Assembly: GCA_030145345.1 (NCBI GenBank)
Contig: JAQYVT010000024.1
Coordinates: forward strand, 1-33,330
Direction: 5' to 3'
From: Desulfobacterales bacterium
GTDB lineage: Bacteria > Desulfobacterota > Desulfobacteria > Desulfobacterales > UBA11574
DNA length: 33,330 nucleotides
Numbering within the stretch: the first letter of the stretch is position 1; each line of letters opens with the position of its first letter. The notes under the pieces were generated by a model, which saw only the letters and a list, made by a program, of their open reading frames with translations, was not told the origin of the DNA and did not search any database. Made by a program: the position numbers and the translations under genes. Below are positions 26,844-33,330 of the stretch, in pieces.

Positions 26844-26984
26844 GTGTCCATCCATAAATGAGGATTTTTGTTCAAGATCAAGGCATGCGAAAAAAATAAC
26901 CACAGGCATATGTTTAATATTCCGAGGATTATTTTTTGAACATAACGCAGAGATTGGGCAAAAAGACCATTTAGGGATAGACAC
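26844..26984. repeat. Inverted-repeat element, family 1 copy A
   Basis: The ends GTGTCCATCCATAAATG (26844-26860) and CATTTAGGGATAGACAC (26968-26984) are inverted at 15 of 17 positions. Inside are blocks shared with the element at 28488-28633 in opposite orientation: GTTCAAGATCAAGGC (26870-26884, identical) and AACGCAGAGATTGGGC (26944-26959, 15 of 16). The two elements have unlike ends but a common core. Confidence 0.65.
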
Positions 26985-27079
26985 TAGTTCGCAGGGGTGG
27001 CGCTCAGATTTGGGTCAGGTTGGGTCGATCTGAATGGTCAAAGCCTTAGTAATAGCAAGCTATTTCGAGGATTTTACGA

Positions 27080-27484
27080 ATGACAATCGCCTCAAAATGG
27101 CTTCCGAGCAGGAGATACATCTTGAAAAATAGAACCCAAGATTTTTCCATCGTTAATAAAGAATTGACCGTGGACGGTACCGTTTCCTCCAGGGGGCGGC
27201 TGATCGTCAAGGGCGAGGTGAAAGGTACAATTATTGGAGAAAATGTGATTATCGCCGAAGAGGGTTCTGTTTATGCGGATGCGGAGGTTTTCAGCATGAT
27301 CATCGGCGGGATTTTTGAAGGGGAGATAAAGGCTTCAAAAGAATTGATTATACTTTCAACCGGAAAATGCTCCGGTAAAATTATCTGCAAGAATTTAGTG
27401 GTAGAAGCCGGTGGATTCCTAAACGCCCGGGTAACCTGTCTGGTTGCTGAAGATTCTAATTCAGAAATTGGAGATATTAAATGA
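27080..27484 (+). CDS. Bactofilin family cytoskeletal protein (DUF583)
   Basis: A 134-residue protein made largely of the right-handed beta-helix typical of bactofilins: SIVNKELTVDGTVSSRGRLI is the entry strand, and GEVKGTIIGENVIIAEEG is a typical turn pattern of short hydrophobic repeats. Bactofilins polymerise without nucleotide and position wall enzymes or other partners. Two starts are plausible: ATG 27080 after CGAGGA, or TTG 27122 after AGGAG with seven-base spacing; the latter would begin right before the bactofilin fold. The stop overlaps the next gene by four bases (ATGA), so it is translationally coupled to the SLOG-domain protein. Confidence 0.88.
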   Translation: MTIASKWLPSRRYILKNRTQDFSIVNKELTVDGTVSSRGRLIVKGEVKGTIIGENVIIAEEGSVYADAEVFSMIIGGIFEGEIKASKELIILSTGKCSGKIICKNLVVEAGGFLNARVTCLVAEDSNSEIGDIK

Positions 27485-28305
27485 TAACAAAAATTATTTC
27501 CGGGGGCCAGACCGGCGCCGATCAGGCTGCGCTTGATGTTGCCATAAAGTTGGGAATTCCCCATGGCGGCTGGATACCCAAGGGGCGGATAACAGAAGCT
27601 CGAACTTTAGATGACCGATATAATCTCAAAGAGATGGAAACATCCAACTATAATAAAAGGACCAAACAAAATGTCGTGGATTCTGACGGAACGCTGATTA
27701 TATCCCACGGCAAACTCACCGGCGGATCGGATTATACTCGGGAAATGGCCCTCTTTCATAACCGGCCGTGGCTTCACATTGATTTAAACAAGACCAATTC
27801 CTTTCGAGCCGCTGGAAAGATCAAATCATGGATTGCTGAAAATGACATCGAGGTTTTGAATGTTGCAGGCTCCAGAGCCAGCAAAGATCCGTTGATATAT
27901 CAAGCCACAGCCGATATTCTGGAAACCGTTTTCTACCTGGATCTTATCGATGATACCATACCCGATTCTTTCACCGTTACCCCCCGGCGGCGGGCTGAAA
28001 TGAAAAAAGAAAACCTGCCCCAAACCGTTGGGGAAGCAGCCGACAAACTTCTTTCAAAACTGTCTTTAAGAGATAAAACCATGATCGCAAATATTCCCGA
28101 AGACAATTTGATCGATCTTTATAAGTCGCTCCAGGACAATATTCAAAACGAAGTCCGTTTTTGGCTCAACAATGAATCGCTGTTGGAATCGTGTCGTTCC
28201 CTATCCGGAGATAAAAATTTGAGTGAACATCGTGCGTCTTTAACGATCATTAAAACATTGTGGGACAAGCTGCAAAAAACCAACATATTAAGAATTGTGA
28301 GGTAG
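27481..28305 (+). CDS. Fusion of SLOG-type putative molybdenum carrier domain with DUF6794
   Basis: This 274-residue protein has two parts. Residues 1-155 form a Rossmann-like domain of the cpYpsA/SLOG group, often annotated as putative molybdenum carrier: IISGGQTGADQAALDVA with GGWIPKGR, then SDGTLIISHGKLTGGSDYT and VAGSRAS. Such domains bind nucleotide-like ligands. Residues about 180-274 (LPQTVGEAADKLLSKLS to RFWLNNESLLESC) match the DUF6794 pattern of small immunity-like or regulatory domains. The start overlaps the bactofilin stop. The molybdenum name comes from family annotation only; the SLOG analysis in the literature favours nucleotide sensing. Coupling to a bactofilin is unusual. 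Confidence 0.75.
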   Translation: MITKIISGGQTGADQAALDVAIKLGIPHGGWIPKGRITEARTLDDRYNLKEMETSNYNKRTKQNVVDSDGTLIISHGKLTGGSDYTREMALFHNRPWLHIDLNKTNSFRAAGKIKSWIAENDIEVLNVAGSRASKDPLIYQATADILETVFYLDLIDDTIPDSFTVTPRRRAEMKKENLPQTVGEAADKLLSKLSLRDKTMIANIPEDNLIDLYKSLQDNIQNEVRFWLNNESLLESCRSLSGDKNLSEHRASLTIIKTLWDKLQKTNILRIVR

Positions 28306-28681
28306 TTCTTTTCTCGGATTTCAATAAGAATTAGGGATATAAGTTAAAGGATTCGGCCCAATTGGAATAATGGCGCAATCTAATGATGGGTTTGAGGAAT
28401 TTTTAACAATTTAAATTTATTTTCGCTCTTATTCCCAATATTCCGGCATTCCATTCTTCCATACGGGTGGGACGAACAAAGTTTCATTTGAAGCTATCTC
28501 AAAATAATCTATTGGCCCAATCTCGGCGTTGGAGCCTCGTTTTAAGTCCTCGACATACTTGAGTATGCCTGCGGGTTAAAACTCGGCTCCGCCTTGATCT
28601 TGAACCAAAATCTTGATTTTGAGATGGCTTCAAGAAGAATCGTAAATTCGAAAAGTTGTTGAACGTTAGAGACATTGAATT
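28306..28681. other. Intergenic region filled by repeats
   Basis: No gene. The first part holds a CAATTGGAATAATGG motif (28359-28373) that is the reverse complement of 24711-24725, and a CTTATTCCCAAT...CATTCCATTCTTCCAT stretch. The second part is the family 1 copy B element. A sequence of the same type precedes 12566. Confidence 0.5.
28488..28633. repeat. Inverted-repeat element, family 1 copy B (extended cruciform)
   Basis: TTGAAGCTATCTCAAAAT (28488-28505) and ATTTTGAGATGGCTTCAA (28616-28633) are inverted at 17 of 18 positions. A second stem pairs 28531-28545 with 28576-28590 (13 of 15), and the centre is the palindrome CATACTTGAGTATG (28554-28567). Thus nearly the whole 146 bases can extrude as one hairpin. 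Its core blocks match copy A in reverse orientation. Confidence 0.75.
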
Positions 28682-29134
28682 ATGCTCCACATCGTTTATA
28701 TATGTACTGGGAACATATGCCGTAGCCCGATGGCAGAAGGTTTTATGCGACATAAATGGCGGGAAATGGGCCATAACGACCTGAAGGTTTCATCCATGGG
28801 TATTCACGGATTGAATGATATTCCGGCAACCGAATATGCTCAAAAGGTCTGTAAAGAAAACGGATTTGACATTTCATCTCACAGGGCGCGATCTCTGGTG
28901 GCAGAAGAGTTGCAAAAGGCGGACCTGATTCTATGCATGGAACCGGTTCATAAAAAATTCGTAAACACCTTTTTCCCTTGGCTTCGCAAAAAAGTTTTTC
29001 TTCTGGGCGCCTGGCCGGGGAAGGGAACCCGCAAAAGCACCATTGTTGATCCCATGGGAGGATCATACAAAAAATATCAGCAAATATTCGGCATCATCGA
29101 AACCCATATCCAACGAATTATCCCCCTGCTGTAG
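28682..29134 (+). CDS. Low-molecular-weight protein-tyrosine/arginine phosphatase family
   Basis: A 150-residue cytoplasmic enzyme of the LMW-PTP family. The active-site loop is Cys8-TGNICR-Ser15 (C-x5-R), and the general acid is Asp123 in VDPMGGSYKKY. The intermediate segment ISSHRARSLVAEELQKADLILCME is typical. Bacterial members dephosphorylate tyrosine kinases of polysaccharide export or protein-arginine phosphate; no kinase or capsule gene is visible here. The ATG lacks a strong ribosome-binding site and follows the cruciform repeat by 48 bases, so expression may be affected by that element. Confidence 0.9.
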   Translation: MLHIVYICTGNICRSPMAEGFMRHKWREMGHNDLKVSSMGIHGLNDIPATEYAQKVCKENGFDISSHRARSLVAEELQKADLILCMEPVHKKFVNTFFPWLRKKVFLLGAWPGKGTRKSTIVDPMGGSYKKYQQIFGIIETHIQRIIPLL

Positions 29135-29402
29135 ACAACTCCACCACACCCCTCGGCTGGAACCGGTGATCAATATTCAGCACTGCAGGACTCCGAGAGC
29201 TGAACGCACAGAGAAGTTCCCAAAAATATGTTCCGGTTGAATTGCTTACGGTCACAAAATCAGTAAGCCGCAGGCTGAAACGGAAGGTTATTCTGAGAAA
29301 GGCCAAAGCACACCCGAACCCGGAATTGAACCACGACAAAACCCAGTTTTTTTGGAAACCGAATTGTTAACTCATTTTGAGGTGCAATGGTTTCTCAACC
29401 CA

Positions 29403-29624
29403 TCAACCGATGGCGGATGGCTTGCAGAGATGACCCGCTTCCATGGCTACGCGGCCGCACCCCTCACAGACATATTTCATGGCGCCTAACTTATGTTTGC
29501 ACATATGGCCGGTATTCACACTGGGGGTTCCGCAAAAACTGCAATCGGATTTATCTCCACAGGGATTGCACAAATGTCCAGGTTCGTCAGCTAACGCTCC
29601 ACAATTCTTACAAGTATATGCCAT
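29403..29624 (-). CDS. Small protein with three C-x2-C-x8-H-x-C zinc repeats
   Basis: The 73-residue protein consists of three equal modules: Cys5-Cys8-His17-Cys19, Cys28-Cys31-His40-Cys42 and Cys53-Cys56-His65-Cys67. Each reads C-x2-C-G-x7-H-x-C with Gly before the His (GHLC, GHMC, GHLC). Each module is likely to bind one Zn2+ or Fe ion. There is an extra Cys22. No catalytic residues are seen, and no named family is recognised. GAGGAGG eight bases upstream (minus strand) is a strong ribosome-binding site, which supports a real and well expressed gene. It lies 52 bases after the 29677-29925 gene on the same strand and may share its transcript. Confidence 0.8.
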   Translation of the reverse strand: MAYTCKNCGALADEPGHLCNPCGDKSDCSFCGTPSVNTGHMCKHKLGAMKYVCEGCGRVAMEAGHLCKPSAIG

Positions 29625-29676
29625 GGTTCTCCTCCTCGTTCCATGTAATCATCGATGGTTGTCACCCTATCGGTCA

Positions 29677-29925
29677 CTATAATAATTTTATGTTATCTCT
29701 GAGCTGCGCAATTTCAATTCCCAAACTGACGCATTGCTTGCCTTCCATACACGATTCAGCGTCACCGTCTTCGAGAAACGTTTTTAGCGCGTGATGATCC
29801 TTTTTAAGGTCTACGACCCACGTTTGTTGTTCTTCATCATAATCAACGTTTACGTCGATTCCGCATTCTCCGATATCCGGATATAATTCTATGATTTTTT
29901 TACACAATTCATTTTTATTATACAT
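29677..29925 (-). CDS. Small acidic hypothetical protein
   Basis: An 82-residue protein, acidic, starting MYNKNELCKKIIELYPDIG and containing a YDEEQQTWVVDLKK strand-turn-strand segment and a Cys pair (ESCMEGKQC). The arrangement is typical of small conserved proteins in sulfate reducers, but no family is recognised. AAGGAG lies nine bases upstream, and a promoter-like pair lies at 29977-30004. It is the first gene of a likely two-gene minus-strand unit with the triple zinc-repeat protein. Confidence 0.7.
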   Translation of the reverse strand: MYNKNELCKKIIELYPDIGECGIDVNVDYDEEQQTWVVDLKKDHHALKTFLEDGDAESCMEGKQCVSLGIEIAQLRDNIKLL

Positions 29926-29976
29926 GACTTTACACTCCTTTTTTCGAATGGATCAAAAAATATTATTCATAAATTT

Positions 29977-30004
29977 AAAATAACACAGATTGTAACTAAG
30001 TCAA
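29977..30004 (-). promoter_or_regulatory. Promoter of the 29925-29403 minus-strand unit
   Basis: On the minus strand, TTGACT (30004-29999) and TATTTT (29982-29977) are 16 bases apart. Transcription would begin about 45 bases before the ATG of the 82-residue gene. Confidence 0.45.
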
Positions 30005-30180
30005 ATTTATAACGTTTCACCCAGTTTTTGACGATCAATTAGGGTTTCACAAATTGATATACTTGATCTGGCGCGATCTCGATTTCACAAGACTTTACAA
30101 CGACCATATCGTAGTTATGTTGGTTGGAACGTATGTGTTTTAAATCGTTCCCAGGTGATTTTTTACAAAGGAGGCTTATC

Positions 30181-30663
30181 ATGGAGACAAACGAAACTGG
30201 GATAAAGATCAAAAAGGTCCTGTGGCCAACGGATTTTTCAAGCAGCGCAAAAAAGGCCTTGCCTTATATTACATCCCTGACCCTGCAATACGGTGCGGAA
30301 ATTCACGTGCTTTACGTTATCGAAGACATTGCACATCACGAATCATGGTACGGAGAATTTGACAGAACCCACATCGACAAACTGATGCAATGGTCGAACA
30401 AATCGGCCGAAAAACGTCTCGATCAGATTTGCGGAAAGTATCTGGAAGGGTGTCCATTGTACATAAAGCATATTGCCGTCGGCGATCCGGCCCAAGAAAT
30501 TTTGAAGCTTATCGATAACGAAAAGATTGACTGGGTCGTTATGGCAAGCCATGGGGAAAAGGGACATTTTCGCTTTGGAAGTGTCGCTGAAAAGGTGTTG
30601 AAAAATTCCTCGGTACCCGTAACTACGATTCCCGTAGCCGTAGAGAAGACCAGCGATTCCTAG
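30181..30663 (+). CDS. Universal stress protein UspA family
   Basis: A 160-residue single-domain UspA: KKVLWPTDFSSSAKKALPY at the start, and the nucleotide-binding loop ASHGEKGHFRFGSVAEKVL near residue 130-150, ending SSVPVTTIPV. The G-x2-G-x9-G-S pattern is intact, so ATP binding is likely. The ATG at 30181 follows AAAGGAGG (30167-30174); an upstream in-frame ATG at 30124 has no comparable site and would place the Shine-Dalgarno inside the gene. The gene converges with the ferritin-like gene, 50 bases apart. Confidence 0.9.
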   Translation: METNETGIKIKKVLWPTDFSSSAKKALPYITSLTLQYGAEIHVLYVIEDIAHHESWYGEFDRTHIDKLMQWSNKSAEKRLDQICGKYLEGCPLYIKHIAVGDPAQEILKLIDNEKIDWVVMASHGEKGHFRFGSVAEKVLKNSSVPVTTIPVAVEKTSDS

Positions 30664-30713
30664 ACGTCCAGGTGTCTGTTTGTTTTGTTCTTATTTTGAA
30701 GACAGGGTTCAGA

Positions 30714-31217
30714 TTAAAAGGGCCAAAATTGATTGTCGAACCAAATTTTTTCCCGCAAGGCTTTGTCGATATCCAGAAGCAGGCCGAGATGCTCGCGTTC
30801 CCAGCGCGCAAGCCATTCATATAAGGCTTTGGCTTCGGGGTCCGATGTGGTTTCAGCACTTTCCGAGTAAAGTTTGACGGCCTGTTCTTCCATCGATATC
30901 GCTGCAGATATGGCGGCGGCTTCAAAACCGGCGGCGGAGATTTTCTCCTTAATTTCACGGGTTAAAACATTGGATGCCACACGGCTGCTGTCTGAATCAT
31001 TGTAATTACCAGGAATGAATTTTTTTTCTTTGCCATATGCCTTGAACTGTTCAGACAGCAACTCTATATGATTCTGTTCTTCGGCCGCCATGGTGTCAAA
31101 AACATCCCGCACACCTTTGTTTTCGGTTTTTTCTGCAACCTTCCGATAAAAGGCCTTGCCTCTTTTTTCGAGCAAAATCGCTTGCTTCAATATATCAAGG
31201 CTCGTATTTTGTTTCAC
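30714..31217 (-). CDS. Ferritin-like diiron protein (rubrerythrin/ YciE-type)
   Basis: The 167-residue four-helix protein shows diiron ligands in ferritin order: Glu17; Glu47 and His50 (EEQNH); Glu110 (MEEQAVKLY); Glu140 and His143 (EREH). It lacks the C-terminal rubredoxin domain of classical rubrerythrin, placing it among short ferritin-like peroxide- or iron-handling proteins. The start is GTG at 31217, backed by AAAAGGAG seven bases upstream. A perfect eight-base dyad lies at 31302-31330, about 85 bases upstream, and might be an operator. Role in oxidative stress is inferred from family and neighbours (UspA, thiol-rich proteins). Confidence 0.85.
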   Translation of the reverse strand: MKQNTSLDILKQAILLEKRGKAFYRKVAEKTENKGVRDVFDTMAAEEQNHIELLSEQFKAYGKEKKFIPGNYNDSDSSRVASNVLTREIKEKISAAGFEAAAISAAISMEEQAVKLYSESAETTSDPEAKALYEWLARWEREHLGLLLDIDKALREKIWFDNQFWPF

Positions 31218-31301
31218 GGAATACTCCTTTTAACGTTTGTTAATGTAAGACCCTAAATGAACGCAAACAAACCGGTAAGATTTTCCGTTAAAATATATTC
31301 T

Positions 31302-31330
31302 TTTGAGAATGAATTGATCATGTTCTCAAA
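31302..31330. promoter_or_regulatory. Dyad symmetry between ferritin-like and Cys-rich genes
   Basis: TTTGAGAA (31302-31309) and TTCTCAAA (31323-31330) form perfect inverted arms with a 13-base spacer. The site starts three bases after the stop codon of the 31333-31596 gene and lies upstream of the ferritin-like gene on the same strand. It may be a terminator stem or a repressor operator, for example for a Fur-type regulator, but it is not a standard Fur box. Confidence 0.4.
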
Positions 31331-31332
31331 TA

Positions 31333-31596
31333 TCAGCATTTGAACGGATAAAAGTGGTGAAAACAGTAGCCTTCAGGGTCCCCATATTGTAGTTCCGTAT
31401 CGATCATACACACGCCTATGGTCTGTTTGGAAACTTCTTCGTAATCCGGTCGTTCTTGTTCCTCATTTTTGCATGCCATACATATTGCCTGATGATCATA
31501 AACGGAGAGAATTCTCAGATCCTTTGGATCTAATTTATGCTCACACCGGTAACAATGCGTGGCACAAGACAGTTTTTCAGCCCAATCGTCTTTCAT
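31333..31596 (-). CDS. Small Cys-rich hypothetical protein
   Basis: An 87-residue protein with Cys11, Cys15, Cys18, Cys39 and Cys42, of which Cys15-x2-Cys18 and Cys39-x2-Cys42 look like a four-Cys metal site (zinc or iron). The C-terminus is aromatic and also has Cys78 and terminal Cys87 (GYCFHHFYPFKC). No family is recognised. AAGGGGGGA upstream gives a strong start. It lies on the same strand between PaaI and the ferritin-like gene; separate transcription units are suggested by the dyad at 31302-31330. Confidence 0.75.
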   Translation of the reverse strand: MKDDWAEKLSCATHCYRCEHKLDPKDLRILSVYDHQAICMACKNEEQERPDYEEVSKQTIGVCMIDTELQYGDPEGYCFHHFYPFKC

Positions 31597-31680
31597 TTTA
31601 CGTCCCCCCTTTTGATTGCAGAAAAATTATCCGGCCGATTCGTTTCCAACCCGTCGATCTATAACGATACCCGGGCTGCT

Positions 31681-32187
31681 TCAGTCAATGGGTTCAGAAC
31701 CCAGCCTATCTTGAAAGGCAATATTTTTGATTTTTTTGTCTTTGGCCATTTTAAAGGTTGAAGTGAACGCCAGCACGGATCTTTCCGCTTCATTATAAAC
31801 GGTGGCCTGACCGTGTAATATTCTTTCTTTTTGATTCGTAACCCTTGCTCGGGCAGTCACAATGCCTTGTTGGACCGGATAGAGAAACTTCGTTTCCAAA
31901 GAAACCGTGGCAAAATGAGTCTGAGGATCGATGATGCTCTTGATGGCCATGACAACCGCGGTATCCGCTAAACTCACCAAAGCGCCGCCGTGCATTAGCC
32001 CGCCGCCTTGCGCAAAATCGACAAAAAAAGGCATGGTCAATGTTGCCCGTCCCGCGTTGGCCTCGACGATTTTCATATTTAGCAGTCTCTCGAACGGTGC
32101 ACAACTAATCCAGCTTTCCATTTCAAATTTGTGCGGCCCGGTCCAATGTTCCGTATTTTCCATTTCGTGTTTTATCTTATTGTCCAA
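31681..32187 (-). CDS. PaaI-family hotdog acyl-CoA thioesterase
   Basis: The 168-residue protein carries the 4HBT/PaaI hotdog fold: helix and turn motif FAQGGGLMHGGALVSLADTA, with HGG at the start of the central helix, followed by strands SLETKFLYPV and GIVTARARVTN. PaaI thioesterases hydrolyse aromatic or medium-chain acyl-CoA and keep free CoA available. The start is TTG at 32187, supported by AAGGA seven bases upstream; no ATG fits the frame before residue 9. The N-terminal 25 residues are longer than usual. Substrate unknown. Confidence 0.85.
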   Translation of the reverse strand: MDNKIKHEMENTEHWTGPHKFEMESWISCAPFERLLNMKIVEANAGRATLTMPFFVDFAQGGGLMHGGALVSLADTAVVMAIKSIIDPQTHFATVSLETKFLYPVQQGIVTARARVTNQKERILHGQATVYNEAERSVLAFTSTFKMAKDKKIKNIAFQDRLGSEPID

Positions 32188-32423
32188 AACATCATCCTTG
32201 TTATCGGGTATGTTTTTTACTACGCCGTCCGCTTGGGGGGTAAGGCGGAGATCCTGTCTCTACGGGGCGGCGGGAAGCTTCATTGCGGAAACGCACTATT
32301 TGTATTTTAGTCCATGGATCTTATGCCGTCTAACGTTTTCAAATGGCCGGGTTCTAGCTTGGATGCCATTTTAGATCCTTTGTTGTTTGCCGGGGAATCG
32401 TGGTCGAGACGCACCGTCCGTCA

Positions 32424-32759
32424 TTATTTCTTTCTTCTTGTTACCCCAATCTTTAATGTCACCTGCTTCCCGTTTTGCCAGGGCCAAAACATCGCAATAA
32501 CCATAATATCATCGTAATCTTTTTGAAACAATGTCTGATTTTTAAAGATGCCTCCAAACTCATCTGCAACCTTTGCATGATTTTTTGACGGCTCCAAATC
32601 GGATGGCTTTACGGCAGGCCCTAAAAAATCTTCTAAAATTTTACTGCAATGATCCAACTGTTCAGAAAAAATAACAATCTCAGCATACCCATCGTTGATG
32701 CATCGTTTTTCAAAAATCTCTAAATTTCCGAATTTCTCAGTAATCTTTTGTATTTTCAT
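32424..32759 (-). CDS. Conserved-looking hypothetical protein
   Basis: A 111-residue soluble protein starting MKIQKITEKFGNLEIFEKR, with a middle Cys/Asp segment (QLDHCSKILEDFLGPAVKPS) and a strand-rich end (IMVIAMFWPWQNGKQVTLKI). Codon use is consistent with a real gene, and the alpha/beta alternation is natural, but no family or active site is recognised. No strong ribosome-binding site precedes the ATG. A further open frame on the same strand (32737-32976) overlaps its start and is not called. Confidence 0.55.
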   Translation of the reverse strand: MKIQKITEKFGNLEIFEKRCINDGYAEIVIFSEQLDHCSKILEDFLGPAVKPSDLEPSKNHAKVADEFGGIFKNQTLFQKDYDDIMVIAMFWPWQNGKQVTLKIGVTRRKK

Positions 32760-33125
32760 ATTTTTTCACATTCGGCAAACACTGTCGGATGAATCGTATT
32801 GAAGACGACGTCCCGTCGAGAAAAATATCCACAACCGGACCCCGGAAGATCCTAGGTTTAAAAAATGCTGATGGTGCTGTTTCCCAACGGAATGCACCCA
32901 CCCATCGCAAAGCGCTTTTCAGCCAAAGACCCAAAAATAACTTGCTGGAAAGCTTTGAAATGGCTTCTACCAACATATATACGGATTGTAAACCCTATAC
33001 TGCATCAACAGCATGGGAAAATGGATTTAAAAAAAACAAACAGGGGCTTCTGTTAGGAAGCCCCTGTATAATATTCTATCCGGTGGTTATGTCTTGCGAC
33101 TAAACATTAGAACCTTTTCAAATGA
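32760..33125. other. Gap containing the terminator of the edge gene
   Basis: Two overlapping open frames on opposite strands (32789-33103 plus, 32737-32976 minus) lack ribosome-binding sites and family features. The definite structure is the hairpin at 33041-33066. The rest has no recognised function. Confidence 0.45.
33030..33066 (-). terminator. Rho-independent terminator of the edge gene
   Basis: CAGGGGCTTC (33041-33050) pairs perfectly with GAAGCCCCTG (33057-33066). Read on the minus strand, the stem is followed by TTTGTTTTTTTTAA, a good U-run. It lies 60 bases after the stop codon at 33126. Confidence 0.9.
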
Positions 33126-33330
33126 TTAAGCTTCCTGATACTTAGCCTCCATCTCCCGGCGATCGTCCATATCCATGAGAACCCTGTCCCTAGCCTTGTC
33201 GATACCCAGTTCTTTGCGTTTTTTGTCGATATGGGCGATCATCTTATGGGCGTGTTTGATGGGATCAGGCTCACAGTCCCACATGCCCCCGTATATTTTC
33301 TCGAATTCTTTGTACAGGTAATCCCTGAAC
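33126..33330 (-). CDS. C-terminal part of a probable carbon monoxide dehydrogenase catalytic subunit
   Basis: The frame enters from the right edge and ends at TAA 33126-33128, giving 68 visible residues. It begins FRDYLYKEFEKIYGGMWDCE, continues with PDPIKHAHKMIAHIDKKRKE and ends KYQEA. The E-x-D-P followed by an amphipathic helix and HIDKKRKELGI is the way bacterial Ni-CODH (CooS/AcsA) subunits end, and such a gene suits the Wood-Ljungdahl pathway of autotrophic or complete-oxidising sulfate reducers. The catalytic part is outside the window, so other proteins with a similar tail cannot be excluded. A clear terminator follows at 33066-33030. Confidence 0.5.
   Translation of the reverse strand, partial: FRDYLYKEFEKIYGGMWDCEPDPIKHAHKMIAHIDKKRKELGIDKARDRVLMDMDDRREMEAKYQEA

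Noticed and set aside
29135-29402. Possible gene remnant between the phosphatase and zinc-repeat genes
   Set aside because: Open frames on both strands are short and compositionally odd; no recognisable transposase or protein fragment could be supported.
32789-33103. 104-codon plus-strand frame near the right edge, and the opposing 32737-32976 frame
   Set aside because: Both lack ribosome-binding sites and natural domain patterns; the plus frame runs through the terminator hairpin of the edge gene.
1-33330. CRISPR arrays, tRNA or rRNA genes, prophage or IS transposases
   Set aside because: No regularly spaced repeat array, cloverleaf, rRNA-like segment or transposase/integrase motif was seen on either strand.

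Overview
The window reads as a chromosomal segment of a Gram-negative anaerobe of the Desulfobacterota, most likely a Desulfobacterales sulfate reducer. The evidence is a diheme-type (b558) fumarate reductase/succinate dehydrogenase, a complete tol-pal cluster followed by ruvCAB, a GapN-type glyceraldehyde-3-phosphate dehydrogenase beside a short-type glycogen phosphorylase, several universal stress proteins, small Cys-rich proteins, and what looks like the C-terminus of a carbon monoxide dehydrogenase at the right edge. No rRNA, tRNA, CRISPR array, integrase or intact insertion sequence was seen. The taxonomic call is inference from protein style and gene content.

Layout. (1) 1-697: a gene-poor flank with a folded inverted-repeat element. 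(2) 697-7688 (+): CorA-type metal channel, alpha-glucan phosphorylase, GapN, a small exported protein, a LapA-like membrane protein and a double-domain UspA. (3) 7871-9908 (-): an exported CsgG/DUF799-like protein and a CaCA-family Na+/Ca2+ exchanger. (4) 10271-11599 (+): a 442-residue protein that appears unannotated by homology but carries the three catalytic motifs of archaeo-eukaryotic primases; this is the strongest candidate for something undescribed. (5) 11649-13777: a duplicated LTxxQ (Spy/CpxP-like) periplasmic protein (-) and a YitT-family membrane protein (+). (6) 13887-17903 (-): HD-domain phosphohydrolase, then the fumarate reductase/succinate dehydrogenase operon in the order C-A-B. 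(7) 18364-25874 (+): tolQ-tolR-tolA-tolB-pal-cpoB-ruvC-ruvA-ruvB, preceded by a good sigma-70-like promoter and broken by two intergenic hairpin regions. (8) 26034-29134 (+): S-adenosylmethionine hydroxide adenosyltransferase, bactofilin, a SLOG/DUF6794 fusion and a low-molecular-weight phosphatase, interspersed with two copies of one repeat family. (9) 29403-33330, mostly (-): small stress-type and Cys-rich proteins, UspA, a diiron ferritin-like protein, a PaaI thioesterase, a hypothetical protein and the partial carbon monoxide dehydrogenase with its terminator.

How the genes fit together. Phosphorylase plus GapN suggest mobilisation of stored glucan into lower glycolysis with NADPH yield. 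The Frd/Sdh complex couples menaquinone to fumarate/succinate. Tol-Pal-CpoB spans the envelope for outer-membrane constriction, and RuvABC resolves Holliday junctions. The intergenic spaces hold several families of palindromic repeats, so repeat biology is the second theme of the window.
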